A stretch of 64,000 bases of DNA from [Ruminococcus] torques ATCC 27756 (GCF_000153925.1 NZ_DS264345.1:372001-436000), one strand, 5' to 3'. Shown: positions 1-9,080, numbered from the stretch's first letter. The notes: a model not told the origin generated them from the letters alone. A program made the numbers and translations.

Positions 1-1
1 T

Positions 2-331
2 TTAGATCGAAATCCGGATGAATATTATTTGTTAAAACTTGCTGACCGGGGAATCTATATTCAATTTGATGGACCGGGAAAGGTAAAATACTATCCTGAC
101 AGTATCAGAGTTGCATTAATTAAGTCATTGATATCTCACGGATATGCTGATCAGCTTCTTATTTCGGGAGATATGGGGAGAGCCTCTTATCTGGAAGGAT
201 ACGGAGGAGGTCCGGGATTTCGATATATCAAGACAAAATTTATTCCAAGACTTCTGGACGAAGGGGTGGATGAGGACGTGATTCATAAAATTTTTGTTGA
301 AAATCCAAAGCGATGGCTGGCAGTTTATTAG
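2..331 (+). CDS. Phosphotriesterase-family hydrolase, C-terminal fragment
   Basis: This is the last 109 codons of a gene whose start lies left of the window; the frame is open from base 2. The segments LDRNPDEYYLLKLADRG, ISGDMGRASYLEGYGGGPG and FIPRLLDEGVDED match the C-terminal part of the phosphotriesterase-like (PTE/Php) amidohydrolase family. The GD in ISGDM is the family position of the last metal-binding aspartate. Family members hydrolyse lactones or phosphoesters in a cytosolic TIM barrel. It sits directly before a KDPG/KHG aldolase and a creatininase-family enzyme, so a sugar-acid or lactone catabolic operon is inferred. The substrate cannot be read from this fragment. Confidence 0.85.
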   Translation, partial: LDRNPDEYYLLKLADRGIYIQFDGPGKVKYYPDSIRVALIKSLISHGYADQLLISGDMGRASYLEGYGGGPGFRYIKTKFIPRLLDEGVDEDVIHKIFVENPKRWLAVY

Positions 332-341
332 GGAGAAAATG

Positions 342-956
342 ATGTTAGAAAGTGCAAGACTTGTCTCGATTATTCGGGAAGTGGAAGAAAAAGAAATTAT
401 TTCGATCATAGAAGGCCTTGTGGAAGAAGGGATCAGATGGTTTGAGATTTCGCTAAGTGACGGAGAAAACGGCATGAAGTGTATCCGAACAAGCAGAAAG
501 TATTTTGAAGGTCGGGATGTTTATATCGGTGCAGGAACAGTTAAGAAAAAAGAGGAAATTGATGTACTTTCAGATATGGGAGTGCCGTATATTCTGACTC
601 CCGGATTTGATGAGCAGATTGTTCGATATGCATTGGAAAAGAAGATAGAAGTTTTACCCGGAGTGCTGACACCGTCTGAAGTTCAGGCAGCGGTAAATTG
701 TGGAATCCATCTTGCAAAATTATTTCCTGCCGATGCGTTTTCCGATCGTTATATTAAAGCGTTAAAAGGTCCTTTCCCGGAGATGGATTATGTGGCGGTT
801 GGCGGGGTAACACCGGAAAATGCAGTGAATTTCTATAGATTAGGATATAAAGGTGTGGCGGCCGGAAGTAATCTTGTTCCGAAACATGCAAAGAGGAGTG
901 ATTTGAAAAAGATCAGAGAAACAGCGCGAAAGTATGTGGAGGTGTCCCAAATATGA
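342..956 (+). CDS. eda: Bifunctional KHG/KDPG aldolase
   Basis: A class I aldolase that cleaves 2-keto-3-deoxy-6-phosphogluconate or 4-hydroxy-2-oxoglutarate to pyruvate plus an aldehyde. The 204-residue length fits the family. The catalytic glutamate (E35 in WFEISL), the GAGTV phosphate/glycine loop near residue 63 and the Schiff-base lysine (K126 in LAKLFPAD) are all present. GGVTPENA near residue 150 is the second phosphate-binding turn. The start at 342 was chosen because GGGAG at 331-335 lies 6 bases upstream; ATG 339 is also possible, and an upstream in-frame start at 294 would overlap the previous gene. It overlaps the next gene by 4 bases (ATGA), indicating one operon. Confidence 0.9.
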   Translation: MLESARLVSIIREVEEKEIISIIEGLVEEGIRWFEISLSDGENGMKCIRTSRKYFEGRDVYIGAGTVKKKEEIDVLSDMGVPYILTPGFDEQIVRYALEKKIEVLPGVLTPSEVQAAVNCGIHLAKLFPADAFSDRYIKALKGPFPEMDYVAVGGVTPENAVNFYRLGYKGVAAGSNLVPKHAKRSDLKKIRETARKYVEVSQI

Positions 957-1696
957 GCAATCAAGTAAAAGATATGACATGGCGGGAAGTGCAGGAGCGG
1001 TTACGTGAGTTTCCGGTAGTAATCGTTCCTATTGGATCAACGGAACAGCATGGGTATCATCTTCCTATTGGAACAGATGTTTATTTGGCGGAAGCATTGG
1101 CTGAAAAGACAGCAGAAAAAACGGGAGCGCTTGTGTATCCAAGTATTCATTTTGGGTATTCTTGGAGTTGGCGTGACAGAATCGGAACTGTAACGATCCG
1201 ACAGGATATTCTTCGGGAAATATTGAAAGATGTTGTTCGTTCTGTAGAAAGATACGGGGTAAAAATTCTTATTTTTATGAACGGACATGAGGCGAACAGG
1301 TCGGTGATAAAATATGCGATACGGGAAATACAAGATGAAACAGATGTGAAAGTGTTGGGGATGTTTTATCCGGGAATGGAAGAAATTTATGATAAATATA
1401 TGGAAACTCCGACATGGGGAGGAATGTTTCATGCCTGCGAGTTTGAAACGTCACTTATGCTGGCAGTAAAGCCGGAGACAGTTCATATGGAGCGGGCAGT
1501 GCAGGAATATCCTGTCAGACCGACTACGTACGGAATGGACAACACATCGATCGGAGAGTTGAGCGTTTCGGGAACATACGGAAATCCGGTACCTGCAACA
1601 GAAGAAAAAGGAGAGATGATGCTAGAACAGTTTACAGAAAATATATCTGCTGTTATAGAGGAATGTGTGAAGAAACTGGTTAGAGAAGAAACATAG
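953..1696 (+). CDS. Creatininase-family amidohydrolase
   Basis: A 247-residue protein of the creatininase superfamily, metal-dependent hydrolases of cyclic amides and related ring compounds. PIGSTEQHGYHLPIGTD near the N terminus carries the family's metal-ligand glutamate, histidine and aspartate. FMNGHEANRSVI supplies the glycine-histidine loop and HACEFETSLML the last metal-binding glutamate. Start ATG 953 overlaps the aldolase stop. The neighbours suggest opening or deamidation of a lactam or lactone ahead of the aldolase step. The specific substrate is unknown; creatinine is only the namesake. Confidence 0.85.
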   Translation: MSNQVKDMTWREVQERLREFPVVIVPIGSTEQHGYHLPIGTDVYLAEALAEKTAEKTGALVYPSIHFGYSWSWRDRIGTVTIRQDILREILKDVVRSVERYGVKILIFMNGHEANRSVIKYAIREIQDETDVKVLGMFYPGMEEIYDKYMETPTWGGMFHACEFETSLMLAVKPETVHMERAVQEYPVRPTTYGMDNTSIGELSVSGTYGNPVPATEEKGEMMLEQFTENISAVIEECVKKLVREET

Positions 1697-1720
1697 AAAA
1701 AAATAATAGAAAGAAATATA

Positions 1721-1789
1721 AAAATATCGGAAATCGAACCGTAAGCTGAAGTTTAATTCGGAGAGCGTCTCGATTTCCGATATTTTTTG
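1721..1789 (+). terminator. Rho-independent terminator of the aldolase operon
   Basis: A long inverted repeat pairs AAATATCGGAAATCGA (1722-1737 region) with TCGATTTCCGATATTT (1769-1784 region), followed by a T run. It starts about 25 bases after the stop of the creatininase-like gene and separates that operon from argC. The loop of about 30 bases is longer than usual. Confidence 0.75.
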
Positions 1790-1823
1790 TAAGTGGATAT
1801 AAGTTAAATACAGATTAATGTAT

Positions 1824-1896
1824 TTGATAACAGAAAAAACTTGCATATTATGCAAGAATGATGTATTATTATGCAAAAAGAATGCATATTCATTTT
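1824..1896 (+). promoter_or_regulatory. argC promoter with probable ArgR boxes
   Basis: TTGATA (1824-1829) and TATTAT (1846-1851) are spaced by 16 bases. Overlapping and following them are AT-rich palindromic elements: TTGCATATTATGCAA (1841-1855), TTATGCAAAAA (1869-1879) and AATGCATATTCATT (1881-1894). These resemble Firmicutes ARG boxes (TGAATA/TATTCA half sites). Repression by ArgR with arginine is the expected control; the assignment rests on motif resemblance and on argC lying downstream. Confidence 0.6.
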
Positions 1897-1967
1897 ATTT
1901 TTTGTGAAGAAATATTGAGACAGGGCAGGTTTGTGAAAAGCAAACAGCAGAGAGGAGCGAATAGATT

Positions 1968-3008
1968 ATGATAAAAGTTGGAATTATCGGTGCAACAGGA
2001 TATGCCGGAGGTGAACTGGTCAGAATATTGACAGGGCATAGAGAGGCGGAAATTAAATGGTACGGTTCGAGAAGTTACATAGATAAAAAATATGCGGACG
2101 TATATCAAAATATGTTTCAGATCATAGATGCGGTCTGCATGGATGATAATATGGAAGAACTGGCATCACAGGTAGATGTGATTTTTACGGCTACGCCGCA
2201 GGGATTATGTGCGTCTCTTGTAAACGAAGAAATTTTGTCAAAGACAAAGATTATAGATTTAAGCGCGGATTTCCGTCTGAAAGACGTAAAAATATACGAG
2301 GAATGGTATAAGCTCGAACATAAATCCCCACAGTTTATTGAAGAAGCGGTGTACGGATTATGTGAAGTTAATCGGGAAGATGTGAAGAAGGCCCGTCTCG
2401 TGGCGAATCCGGGATGCTATACGACTTGTTCCATTTTGACGGCATATCCGTTGGCAAAAGAAGGGCTGATCGATATGGACACCTTGATCATCGATGCAAA
2501 ATCAGGAACGTCAGGAGCGGGAAGAGGAGCAAAACTGCCGAATCTTTACTGCGAAGTGAATGAAAATATTAAAGCATACGGAGTGGCGACACACAGACAT
2601 ACGCCCGAAATCGAAGAACAGCTTGGATACGCATCCGGGAAAAAAGTCGTTCTTAATTTTACGCCGCATTTAGTTCCGATGAACAGAGGAATTTTAGTTA
2701 CAGAGTATGCAAAACTTACGAAAGAAGTAAGCTATGAAGACGTAAAGGCTGTATATGATAAATATTATGGCGGTGAAAAATTTGTGCGTGTGCTTCAAAA
2801 AGACGTATGCCCTGAAACGAAATGGGTGGAAGGAAGTAATTATGTCGATATCGGGTTTAAGATCGATCCACGGACAAATCGGATTATTATGATGGGAGCG
2901 ATCGATAATCTGGTTAAAGGAGCGGCAGGACAGGCGGTTCAGAATATGAATCTGATGTTCGGACTTCCGGAAAGTGAAGGCCTTGAGCTTGTTCCGATGT
3001 TTCCTTAA
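1968..3008 (+). CDS. argC: N-acetyl-gamma-glutamyl-phosphate reductase
   Basis: Third step of arginine biosynthesis: NADPH-dependent reduction of N-acetylglutamyl phosphate to the semialdehyde, in the cytosol. The 346-residue length is standard. The N-terminal nucleotide-binding motif GATGYAGGEL is at 8-17 and the catalytic cysteine is C150 in NPGCYTT. HRHTPEI supplies the substrate-binding histidine region. A GAGAGGAGC ribosome site precedes ATG 1968. The partner genes argJ-argB-argD lie 8 kb downstream beyond the pilus locus. A GNAT acetyltransferase follows within 75 bases and may share the transcript. Confidence 0.97.
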   Translation: MIKVGIIGATGYAGGELVRILTGHREAEIKWYGSRSYIDKKYADVYQNMFQIIDAVCMDDNMEELASQVDVIFTATPQGLCASLVNEEILSKTKIIDLSADFRLKDVKIYEEWYKLEHKSPQFIEEAVYGLCEVNREDVKKARLVANPGCYTTCSILTAYPLAKEGLIDMDTLIIDAKSGTSGAGRGAKLPNLYCEVNENIKAYGVATHRHTPEIEEQLGYASGKKVVLNFTPHLVPMNRGILVTEYAKLTKEVSYEDVKAVYDKYYGGEKFVRVLQKDVCPETKWVEGSNYVDIGFKIDPRTNRIIMMGAIDNLVKGAAGQAVQNMNLMFGLPESEGLELVPMFP

Positions 3009-3081
3009 GATGTATATCGTGCAAAAAGCAGCAGGGCAGAAAGTAAAACCAAACGGGAAAAAACAGAGGAGATGATGCAGT

Positions 3082-3528
3082 ATGGTACGGATCATGACGA
3101 TAGAAGATTATGAGGGGGTATATGCCCTTTGGAAAAAAATAAAAGGATTTGGTATCCGAAGTATCGATGATTCAAAAGAAGGAGTGGCGCGCTTTTTGAA
3201 ACGAAACCCGACGACAAGTGTCGTGGCAGAAAAAGACGGTCGCATTGTCGGAAGTATTTTGTGCGGTCACGACGGAAGACGGGGGTGTTTGTATCATGTC
3301 TGTGTAGATGAAGATTACAGACGTCACGGAATCGGAAAAAGGATGGTTGTTTTTGCGATGAAAGCGCTGAAAGAAGAAAAGATTAATAAAGTATCTTTGA
3401 TCGCATTTACGGAAAATGATATTGGAAATGCATTTTGGAATACAATCGGATGGACGGAGCGTCTGGATCTGAATTATTATGATTTTACGTTAAATGAAGA
3501 AAATATAACTGCATTTAACGGTCAATAG
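3082..3528 (+). CDS. GNAT-family N-acetyltransferase
   Basis: A 148-residue single-domain acetyl-CoA transferase. Motif A is clear at VDEDYRRHGIGKRMV (about residues 73-87), where the RRHGIG loop binds the CoA pyrophosphate. Motif B (ENDIGNAFWNTIGW) lies near 113-126. A GAGGAGATG site precedes ATG 3082. Placement straight after argC raises the possibility of N-acetylglutamate synthase activity, but small GNAT proteins modify very diverse amines and the substrate is not readable here. Confidence 0.85.
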   Translation: MVRIMTIEDYEGVYALWKKIKGFGIRSIDDSKEGVARFLKRNPTTSVVAEKDGRIVGSILCGHDGRRGCLYHVCVDEDYRRHGIGKRMVVFAMKALKEEKINKVSLIAFTENDIGNAFWNTIGWTERLDLNYYDFTLNEENITAFNGQ

Positions 3529-3561
3529 TCTGTTTGAATAAAGTTATCATATGAGAGTTAT

Positions 3562-3604
3562 ACAAAAAACAGAGCTGTACAGATCGGCAGCTCTGTTTTT
3601 TGTA
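3562..3604. terminator. Bidirectional terminator between convergent genes
   Basis: Perfect 16-bp arms ACAAAAAACAGAGCTG (3562-3577) and CAGCTCTGTTTTTTGT (3588-3603) enclose a 10-base loop. The arms give a U run in both directions. The element lies between the GNAT gene (+) and the HTH gene (-) and can end both transcripts. Confidence 0.9.
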
Positions 3605-3613
3605 TAGACATCT

Positions 3614-4111
3614 TTATTCGTGGATTTTGATTCCTTCAAAAAACGCTTCATAAGGGACATTGTAGATTGTTTTTAAGCATACAAGATCTGTAACTTTAAG
3701 ATTTCGTTTTCCGCGTTCAATATTTGCATAAGCAGCCCGGTGAATAAAAGTTCCCATCTCATTCATTGCATCGGTTAACTGTTGTTGTGTATATTCATGG
3801 GATGTTCTTAAGAGTGCGAGATTATCGGTGAAAGTAGGATGTCTAAGTAACATAGTTATCGAAGTTCGTGGAAGTGTGGCAGGAGAAAGACCGACAAAGA
3901 AATCAGAGTAAGGAATACGATAGATATTTTTTAAAATAACTAAGTCAAAAACTTTGATATTGCCGGAACCGGATTCAATGAATTTATAAACTTCACGAGT
4001 AATAGTACTCCCGCGTATTTGCATCTGGATAACTAATTTTTCTTGAGAAAAATGATGCTTATATCGTAAATACTTTAGTGTGGACGCAAAAATTTGTTTT
4101 GGATTTTGCAT
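3614..4111 (-). CDS. Double helix-turn-helix transcriptional regulator
   Basis: A 165-residue protein made of two repeats of about 70 residues, each an XRE-like helix-turn-helix. The repeats can be aligned by eye: REVYKFIESGSGNIKVFDLVILKNIYRIPYSDFF (shown in part) and AAYANIERGKRNLKVTDLV plus NVPYEAFFEG. It is transcribed divergently from the pilus operon, and the shared 420-base intergenic region holds the pilus promoter. A role as pilus regulator is inferred from position only. A tandem XRE protein could bind two operator half sites as a monomer. Confidence 0.7.
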   Translation of the reverse strand: MQNPKQIFASTLKYLRYKHHFSQEKLVIQMQIRGSTITREVYKFIESGSGNIKVFDLVILKNIYRIPYSDFFVGLSPATLPRTSITMLLRHPTFTDNLALLRTSHEYTQQQLTDAMNEMGTFIHRAAYANIERGKRNLKVTDLVCLKTIYNVPYEAFFEGIKIHE

Positions 4112-4184
4112 ATAGCGTCTCCTTTCGAGTGGTAGTTTGCTGAGTTTTTAGCGAAATTTTGGCAATAGATAGTTACATTTTCTC

Positions 4185-4213
4185 TTGAGTCTATAGGTTT
4201 GTTATGCTAATAT
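4185..4213 (+). promoter_or_regulatory. Pilus operon promoter
   Basis: TTGAGT (4185-4190) and TAATAT (4208-4213) are spaced by exactly 17 bases, a good vegetative promoter pointing at the pilus operon. A 7-base direct repeat TAGTTAC flanks it (4170-4176 and 4224-4230) and could be operator sites for the divergent regulator; this last point is weak. Confidence 0.6.
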
Positions 4214-4533
4214 TGGTAATGTCTAGTTACTATATGGGATTGACAGATAAAATATTCCGAAAAGTAACTTTTTCTGAGGGGCAAAAAGGAAGCGGCTTTT
4301 TGTTTTTGCAACGACGACGAGCTAAAGTCCGGATTTGTCCGAGAACTTGGAAGCCGCCTGCAATCCAAGAATGCGTCTTTTGGCACTTTGGGTGAGTGGA
4401 ACAGAGGGAGAGGAAAAGAGGCGATGTGAAGGGAAATTCTCACTAATATCTTCTGCTTTTCACAGCAGTATAGTAGAAAGGAGTTGGGATGCGATGAGCA
4501 GAACAATAGAGAAGATGGGGAGAGGAGTAGATA
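4214..4533 (+). other. Long structured leader of the pilus operon
   Basis: About 320 untranslated bases separate the promoter from the first pilin gene. I see possible pairings GCGGCTT (4292-4298) with AAGCCGC (4351-4357), enclosing a CGGA-TTTG-TCCG hairpin (4330-4341), then a CCAAGA...TCTTTTGG hairpin near 4364-4382. I could not match it to a known riboswitch class; it does not carry the c-di-GMP-I core. A short in-frame reading near 4335-4541 overlaps the pilin start but has no convincing ribosome site. Function, if any, is unknown. Confidence 0.35.
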
Positions 4534-7392
4534 ATGAATAAAATAAAAAGGGGCGTGTCACTGTTATTATGCAGTTTGCTATTTGGTTCTGCCGTAACAT
4601 TGGGGAATGTGGCCGATGTACAGGCAGGCAAACAGATAAAGACAGAGACAAAACAAACAATAAATAATACGAAAACAAAGAAGAAAGTTTCCGACGATCA
4701 GACATCAGGTAAGACAGGGCGGAATGAGGAAAATAAAGCAGGGGAAGGAGCGCAGACTGATATTGCTGAATCAAAAGTAACTTTTTTTGTGTTGCCTGTT
4801 TATACACAAGGAACTACGGCAATCAGTATAGACAGAGATATAGGCATCGGGCAGATTATGGACGTTGGTTTTACAGATCGTAATTTTGCCGTTGCAGTTT
4901 ATGATTCTTTGTTTGAAGCAGGATGGATGGGAACACCGGGGCAAAGCGTGAAAGAAGTTTTAGGGTCTTTTACGGGGATGATAAAAGCAGACGGATATGC
5001 AAGGAAAGTAACATATATAGCATCTGCACAGATGGCTACGTTTATTCCATCGTTTGAAATTAAGGATATATCAAAAGAATTTAATACGCAGGAAGAGGCA
5101 AACAAGTATCTGGAGTCATTAGTGGATGAGCCCGGAGCTGTGCAATATGCAAATAAGAAAGTTGAGAAAAAAACAGAACAGTTAGACACTCAGAAGCCGG
5201 AGAATGAATTGATCAAAAGTATCGAAGGAATCGAGTGGCTTAGAAAAGCCGGAATGATCGACTTAGAGAACAATGCCATTTCGGATTTGTCGCCTTTATC
5301 AATAAATTATTTGGAATCATTAGGTTCTGCGGAAGGATTGACCGATATTGATGAAGGAAAAAAGTGGTTTGGAGAGCAGCTTAGAAATACACATCTTAAT
5401 ATATCTTTAAATCCGGTGCGAAAATATCCGGTAATAGCCGGAGGGCGTTTGATCATAAAGCAAACGCTCGACCAGGCGTTTAAATTAGGAGCAGATCCGG
5501 TAATTTTGATCAAACCGGAAGATAATTCAGATGAAAATATAAAGAATATAAATCTGTCAATTCCTTATATTGAACGCGGTGGACTTCGTATTGAAATATT
5601 AAAAGACCAAGATGCTACGATGATTCAGTCTACCAATATCGATGGCGCTTATTTGGACTATGATAAACTGACAGATGAAATATTTCCGGTGCGTAATGTT
5701 TCGTCAAGTGGATATGTGAGATGCGGTTTGGGAACAGATAATGTGTTGTGGTATTATGGCACGGCGGAAAATGCGGAAACAGATATGTCGACGATCGGAA
5801 GTTCAAGCATGAAATTTTTAATTAATCATATGATCCGTATTTATGTAAAAGTAAAACCGGAACCCGCAGAAACAAAGCTTACTTTGACAAAAACGGTAGC
5901 AGGCACCGACGAAGGAAGATTCAGACCTGTAAAAGATGCAAAATTTAAGCTGTATAAAGCCGTTCGGGACGAGGAAGGCAATTTTGTAAAAGGAGAGCTG
6001 TATCAGCCGGATGAGTATATAACAGATGAAGAGGGAAAGATAAATTTTAGTACGGAGATTCCGAACGGAGACTATTGTTTTGCAGAAACAGAAGCTCCGG
6101 AAGGTTTTGAGTTAAACAGTGATCCTGTCTTTTTCTCGGTTGGGGGCGGTGAAATGGAAATCACAGGCGGAGAACAGACGGTAACGCCTACAGAAGGAGA
6201 ATCCACATCAGCCGGGGAAAACAGTACATATATCGATCGATATTCGCCGGATGTAAATATTAAAGTTACTCCGGGAACAGGGATGGTGTTAGATCAGATC
6301 ATTGTAACGTATTTTGACCGGAAAACGCAGAAGAATACCGGGAAGACCTTTACAAATGAGACGGGAGAAGCGGCAAAAAACGCCGCTGAGTTTATTAACA
6401 AAGGAAAAGGTGATGAAAAAGAGGCCGGGGTGATTGACGGTACGGTAACAGTTCAACCGATTTACAGATTGAAGGCGAATCTTACAGTCGGAAATGACAG
6501 AGAAAAAACGGACTTTGTTTTTAAAAAGGTAAGCGCAGAAGATCAAACTGTGATGGAAGGAGTTCGGTTTAAACTAACATGTAATCATAAACATGATAAA
6601 AAGTGCAAAGGCTTGATTTCACCGGAGTCTTGTACACATGCACATAACGATAAGACGGGATTTGTGGATGAACAAGGATGTACATGGAGCGCGGAAGAGG
6701 TAAGCAAGGCTGATGGAATCGTGAAGTTTTCAGAACTTGTATCCGGCGAATACATATTATCAGAAGAGGCGACATTGGATGGATTCATTTTGCCGGAAGG
6801 AACATGGACAGTAACCGTCGATGCACATAAAGATGAAGTTAAAGTAGAAAAAACAGAAAAAGACGATTCCACAGTTCCGCAGTTCGAAAAAAAAGATGGA
6901 ATTCTTCAAGTGGAAAATGAACCTACAGTCCCGTTTTCCTTCATAAAAGTAGATGAAAAAACAGGAAATGAGCTTGCGGGCGCGGAATTTACCCTTTATC
7001 AGGGTGATGAGAACGATGCCGACAAATGGAGCATTGTAGGAGGTCCGGTTGTATCATCAGAAGAAGGAATTGTTGATTTCGGTCGGTTGAAACAAGGGGA
7101 ATATTTTCTTAAAGAGACAAAAGCTCCGAAAGGATATTTGAAACCGACGGGATATTGGAAGGTGACTATTGCTGTTACAGATGATGCCAGTAAGAAAGTC
7201 ACTTTTGAAGCAAGAGGCGACGTACCGGCAATCAGTGGAAATCATATAGAAGGATTTAAGGTTTCTAACAGAGAGACAAGCCTCCTTCCGAAGATGGGAG
7301 GAAACGGTACGAAGATTTTTGTGTTCAGTGGATTTATGATCATCTGTTGTTCACTTGTATTATATTTTAGATTCAAAAGAAAAGGAGCTTAA
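4534..7392 (+). CDS. Sortase-anchored Cna-B/SpaA-type tip or minor pilin
   Basis: A 952-residue cell-surface protein. It has a signal peptide (residues 1-32, basic start, hydrophobic core, A-x-A-like end), a unique N-terminal region to about 420, then Cna-B/SpaA prealbumin-like domains. Clear ones start near 450 (KLTLTKTVAGTD), 665 (DFVFKKVSAED) and 795 (FSFIKVDEKTG), with E-box motifs such as YCFAETEAPEG and YFLKETKAPKG. The cell-wall sorting signal is LPKMGG at 918, a hydrophobic helix and KRKGA. The middle Cna-B domain holds a His/Cys-rich insertion (residues about 684-715). First gene of the pilus operon; a tip adhesin role is inferred from size and order. Confidence 0.88.
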   Translation: MNKIKRGVSLLLCSLLFGSAVTLGNVADVQAGKQIKTETKQTINNTKTKKKVSDDQTSGKTGRNEENKAGEGAQTDIAESKVTFFVLPVYTQGTTAISIDRDIGIGQIMDVGFTDRNFAVAVYDSLFEAGWMGTPGQSVKEVLGSFTGMIKADGYARKVTYIASAQMATFIPSFEIKDISKEFNTQEEANKYLESLVDEPGAVQYANKKVEKKTEQLDTQKPENELIKSIEGIEWLRKAGMIDLENNAISDLSPLSINYLESLGSAEGLTDIDEGKKWFGEQLRNTHLNISLNPVRKYPVIAGGRLIIKQTLDQAFKLGADPVILIKPEDNSDENIKNINLSIPYIERGGLRIEILKDQDATMIQSTNIDGAYLDYDKLTDEIFPVRNVSSSGYVRCGLGTDNVLWYYGTAENAETDMSTIGSSSMKFLINHMIRIYVKVKPEPAETKLTLTKTVAGTDEGRFRPVKDAKFKLYKAVRDEEGNFVKGELYQPDEYITDEEGKINFSTEIPNGDYCFAETEAPEGFELNSDPVFFSVGGGEMEITGGEQTVTPTEGESTSAGENSTYIDRYSPDVNIKVTPGTGMVLDQIIVTYFDRKTQKNTGKTFTNETGEAAKNAAEFINKGKGDEKEAGVIDGTVTVQPIYRLKANLTVGNDREKTDFVFKKVSAEDQTVMEGVRFKLTCNHKHDKKCKGLISPESCTHAHNDKTGFVDEQGCTWSAEEVSKADGIVKFSELVSGEYILSEEATLDGFILPEGTWTVTVDAHKDEVKVEKTEKDDSTVPQFEKKDGILQVENEPTVPFSFIKVDEKTGNELAGAEFTLYQGDENDADKWSIVGGPVVSSEEGIVDFGRLKQGEYFLKETKAPKGYLKPTGYWKVTIAVTDDASKKVTFEARGDVPAISGNHIEGFKVSNRETSLLPKMGGNGTKIFVFSGFMIICCSLVLYFRFKRKGA

Positions 7393-7396
7393 AATT

Positions 7397-9004
7397 ATGG
7401 GAAAGATTTTGAAATATATGACAACGATAGCTCTGGCAGCAGTAATGTTGTTTGGAACAATGACGACGGCGTTTGCTGTGGAAAATAGCGGACAAGTAGT
7501 GGGTAATGACCAGAAAGGTTCTATTACGATTCATAAATATAAGATGCCTGATGCAGAAAATGCGTTTGAATCAAACACAGAAAACGGCGGTATTGAAATG
7601 GATAGTCTTCCTGAAACGGCAGAACCGCTGGCAAATGTTAAGTTTCAGGTTACAAAAATGGAGCAGGACCAAGCGGGAAAATGGAACGAAACGACAATAT
7701 CTCGTACGGTAGTTACGAATGAGTCCGGAGAAGCAGTTTTGGAAGATCTTCCGTTGGGCAGATACAAAGTAGAAGAGTTAGGTTTGGATTCATCCGATGG
7801 AAGTGATGCGGTTCTTCCGAATGAGAAAGATGATGCGATGGTAGGAAAAGCATTTTATGTTGATGTTCCGATGACGCAGGCAGACGGTCAGACACTTAAT
7901 TATAATGTACATGTATATCCAAAGAATGAAGTGCTGTCTATTGAAAAGGATGTTACATATGCAGGAAATAAGCATGATTCTTTTGATATGCAAGAGAATC
8001 AGACGTGGATTATCCATACGGCGATTCCGGGTAATATTGCATTGACAAATGATAACGGCAGCTATGATACCGCAAAATTATACAAAGTGACAGATAAAAT
8101 CGATTCTCAGCTTACATATAAAGGGAACATTGTTGTTAAAGCGGTAGATAAGGATTATAAAACGGTAATAGATGAGTTAGAAAAAGATACGGATTATTCA
8201 GTGGAAGAGCCGGCAGAAGGAAATGAGAATACATTGATAATAAGTCTGACCGATGCGGGAAAAATAAAATTGAAAAAAGCGATTAATAATCCGGATGCTC
8301 AGGCTGCATTTCTTCAGATCCGTTTTGATACGATGATCAATAAAACGGCAAAAACAGGGGAAGCAATTTATAATGACGCAGATTTGAAATTTACAACTGC
8401 AAAGGGTACGGCTGTTGATGTAAGCGTGCCTGAAAACGAGCGGCCGGAAGTACATACCGGAAAGATTGCCATTAAAAAGGTTGGGGAAAAGGCAGACGGA
8501 ACACCTTTAAAAGATGTTGAATTTATGATTTTCGACAGTACGGAAAAAGCACAGGCAGCAGTAAAACTTCTCCAAAATAATAAGGCGGGAGAAATTACAG
8601 GAGCTTTGAAGGTATATGATCCGAATCAAAAGGAATTTACTACAGTTGTAAAGACGAACGATAAGGGCGTTGCAGAGTTTAGAGGTCTTGCATATTATAC
8701 AAATAAGGCGAATGAAGAAAATAAAGTTCAAGGTGACGACGCAGCTACCGGAGCAAAGAAGTATTATCTTGTAGAGACAAAAACGGTAAAAGGATATCAG
8801 CTTCCGAGTAAATATTTTGAAGTGACAGTGAATCACGATTCATCTACTGCTACGGTTCCAAGCGATACGATCATAAACACAAAACCGAGTAAACTTCCGG
8901 CAGCAGGTGGAAATGGAACGATCATTTTTACGGCAGTCGGTCTGACGGTTATGGCAGCGGCGGGCATTATTATTTTTATGTCCAGAAAGAAAAAAGATCG
9001 CTGA
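7397..9004 (+). CDS. Major pilin with isopeptide domains
   Basis: A 535-residue pilus shaft subunit. The signal peptide ends near AFA-VEN (residue 27). The pilin motif VYPK places the polymerising lysine at K176, the residue joined to the sorting-signal threonine/glycine equivalent of the next subunit by a class C sortase. The E-box is YYLVETKTVKGYQ near 470. The sorting signal is LPAAGG at 500-505, then a membrane helix and RKKKDR. ATG 7397 follows AAAGGAG, 4 bases after the previous stop. Two class C sortases follow. Confidence 0.93.
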   Translation: MGKILKYMTTIALAAVMLFGTMTTAFAVENSGQVVGNDQKGSITIHKYKMPDAENAFESNTENGGIEMDSLPETAEPLANVKFQVTKMEQDQAGKWNETTISRTVVTNESGEAVLEDLPLGRYKVEELGLDSSDGSDAVLPNEKDDAMVGKAFYVDVPMTQADGQTLNYNVHVYPKNEVLSIEKDVTYAGNKHDSFDMQENQTWIIHTAIPGNIALTNDNGSYDTAKLYKVTDKIDSQLTYKGNIVVKAVDKDYKTVIDELEKDTDYSVEEPAEGNENTLIISLTDAGKIKLKKAINNPDAQAAFLQIRFDTMINKTAKTGEAIYNDADLKFTTAKGTAVDVSVPENERPEVHTGKIAIKKVGEKADGTPLKDVEFMIFDSTEKAQAAVKLLQNNKAGEITGALKVYDPNQKEFTTVVKTNDKGVAEFRGLAYYTNKANEENKVQGDDAATGAKKYYLVETKTVKGYQLPSKYFEVTVNHDSSTATVPSDTIINTKPSKLPAAGGNGTIIFTAVGLTVMAAAGIIIFMSRKKKDR

Positions 9005-9039
9005 TCAATAGAAAGCAGATTGAAAGACTAAGAAGGAAG

Positions 9040-9070
9040 AGGGAGGGAGTCTTAGAAGACGAACCTCCCT
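9040..9070 (+). promoter_or_regulatory. Hairpin between pilin and sortase
   Basis: AGGGAGG (9040-9046) pairs with CCTCCCT (9064-9070), and inside it GTCTT (9049-9053) pairs with AAGAC (9056-9060). It sits just after the major pilin and just before the sortase start and contains the only strong Shine-Dalgarno-like sequence there. It could damp sortase output relative to pilin by partial termination or by hiding the ribosome site. Confidence 0.5.
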
Positions 9071-9080
9071 TTAGGTGATT

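Noticed and set aside
4335-4541. 68-codon frame in the pilus leader overlapping the pilin start
   Set aside because: Considered as a leader peptide; start lacks a ribosome site and the region has better evidence as structured RNA.
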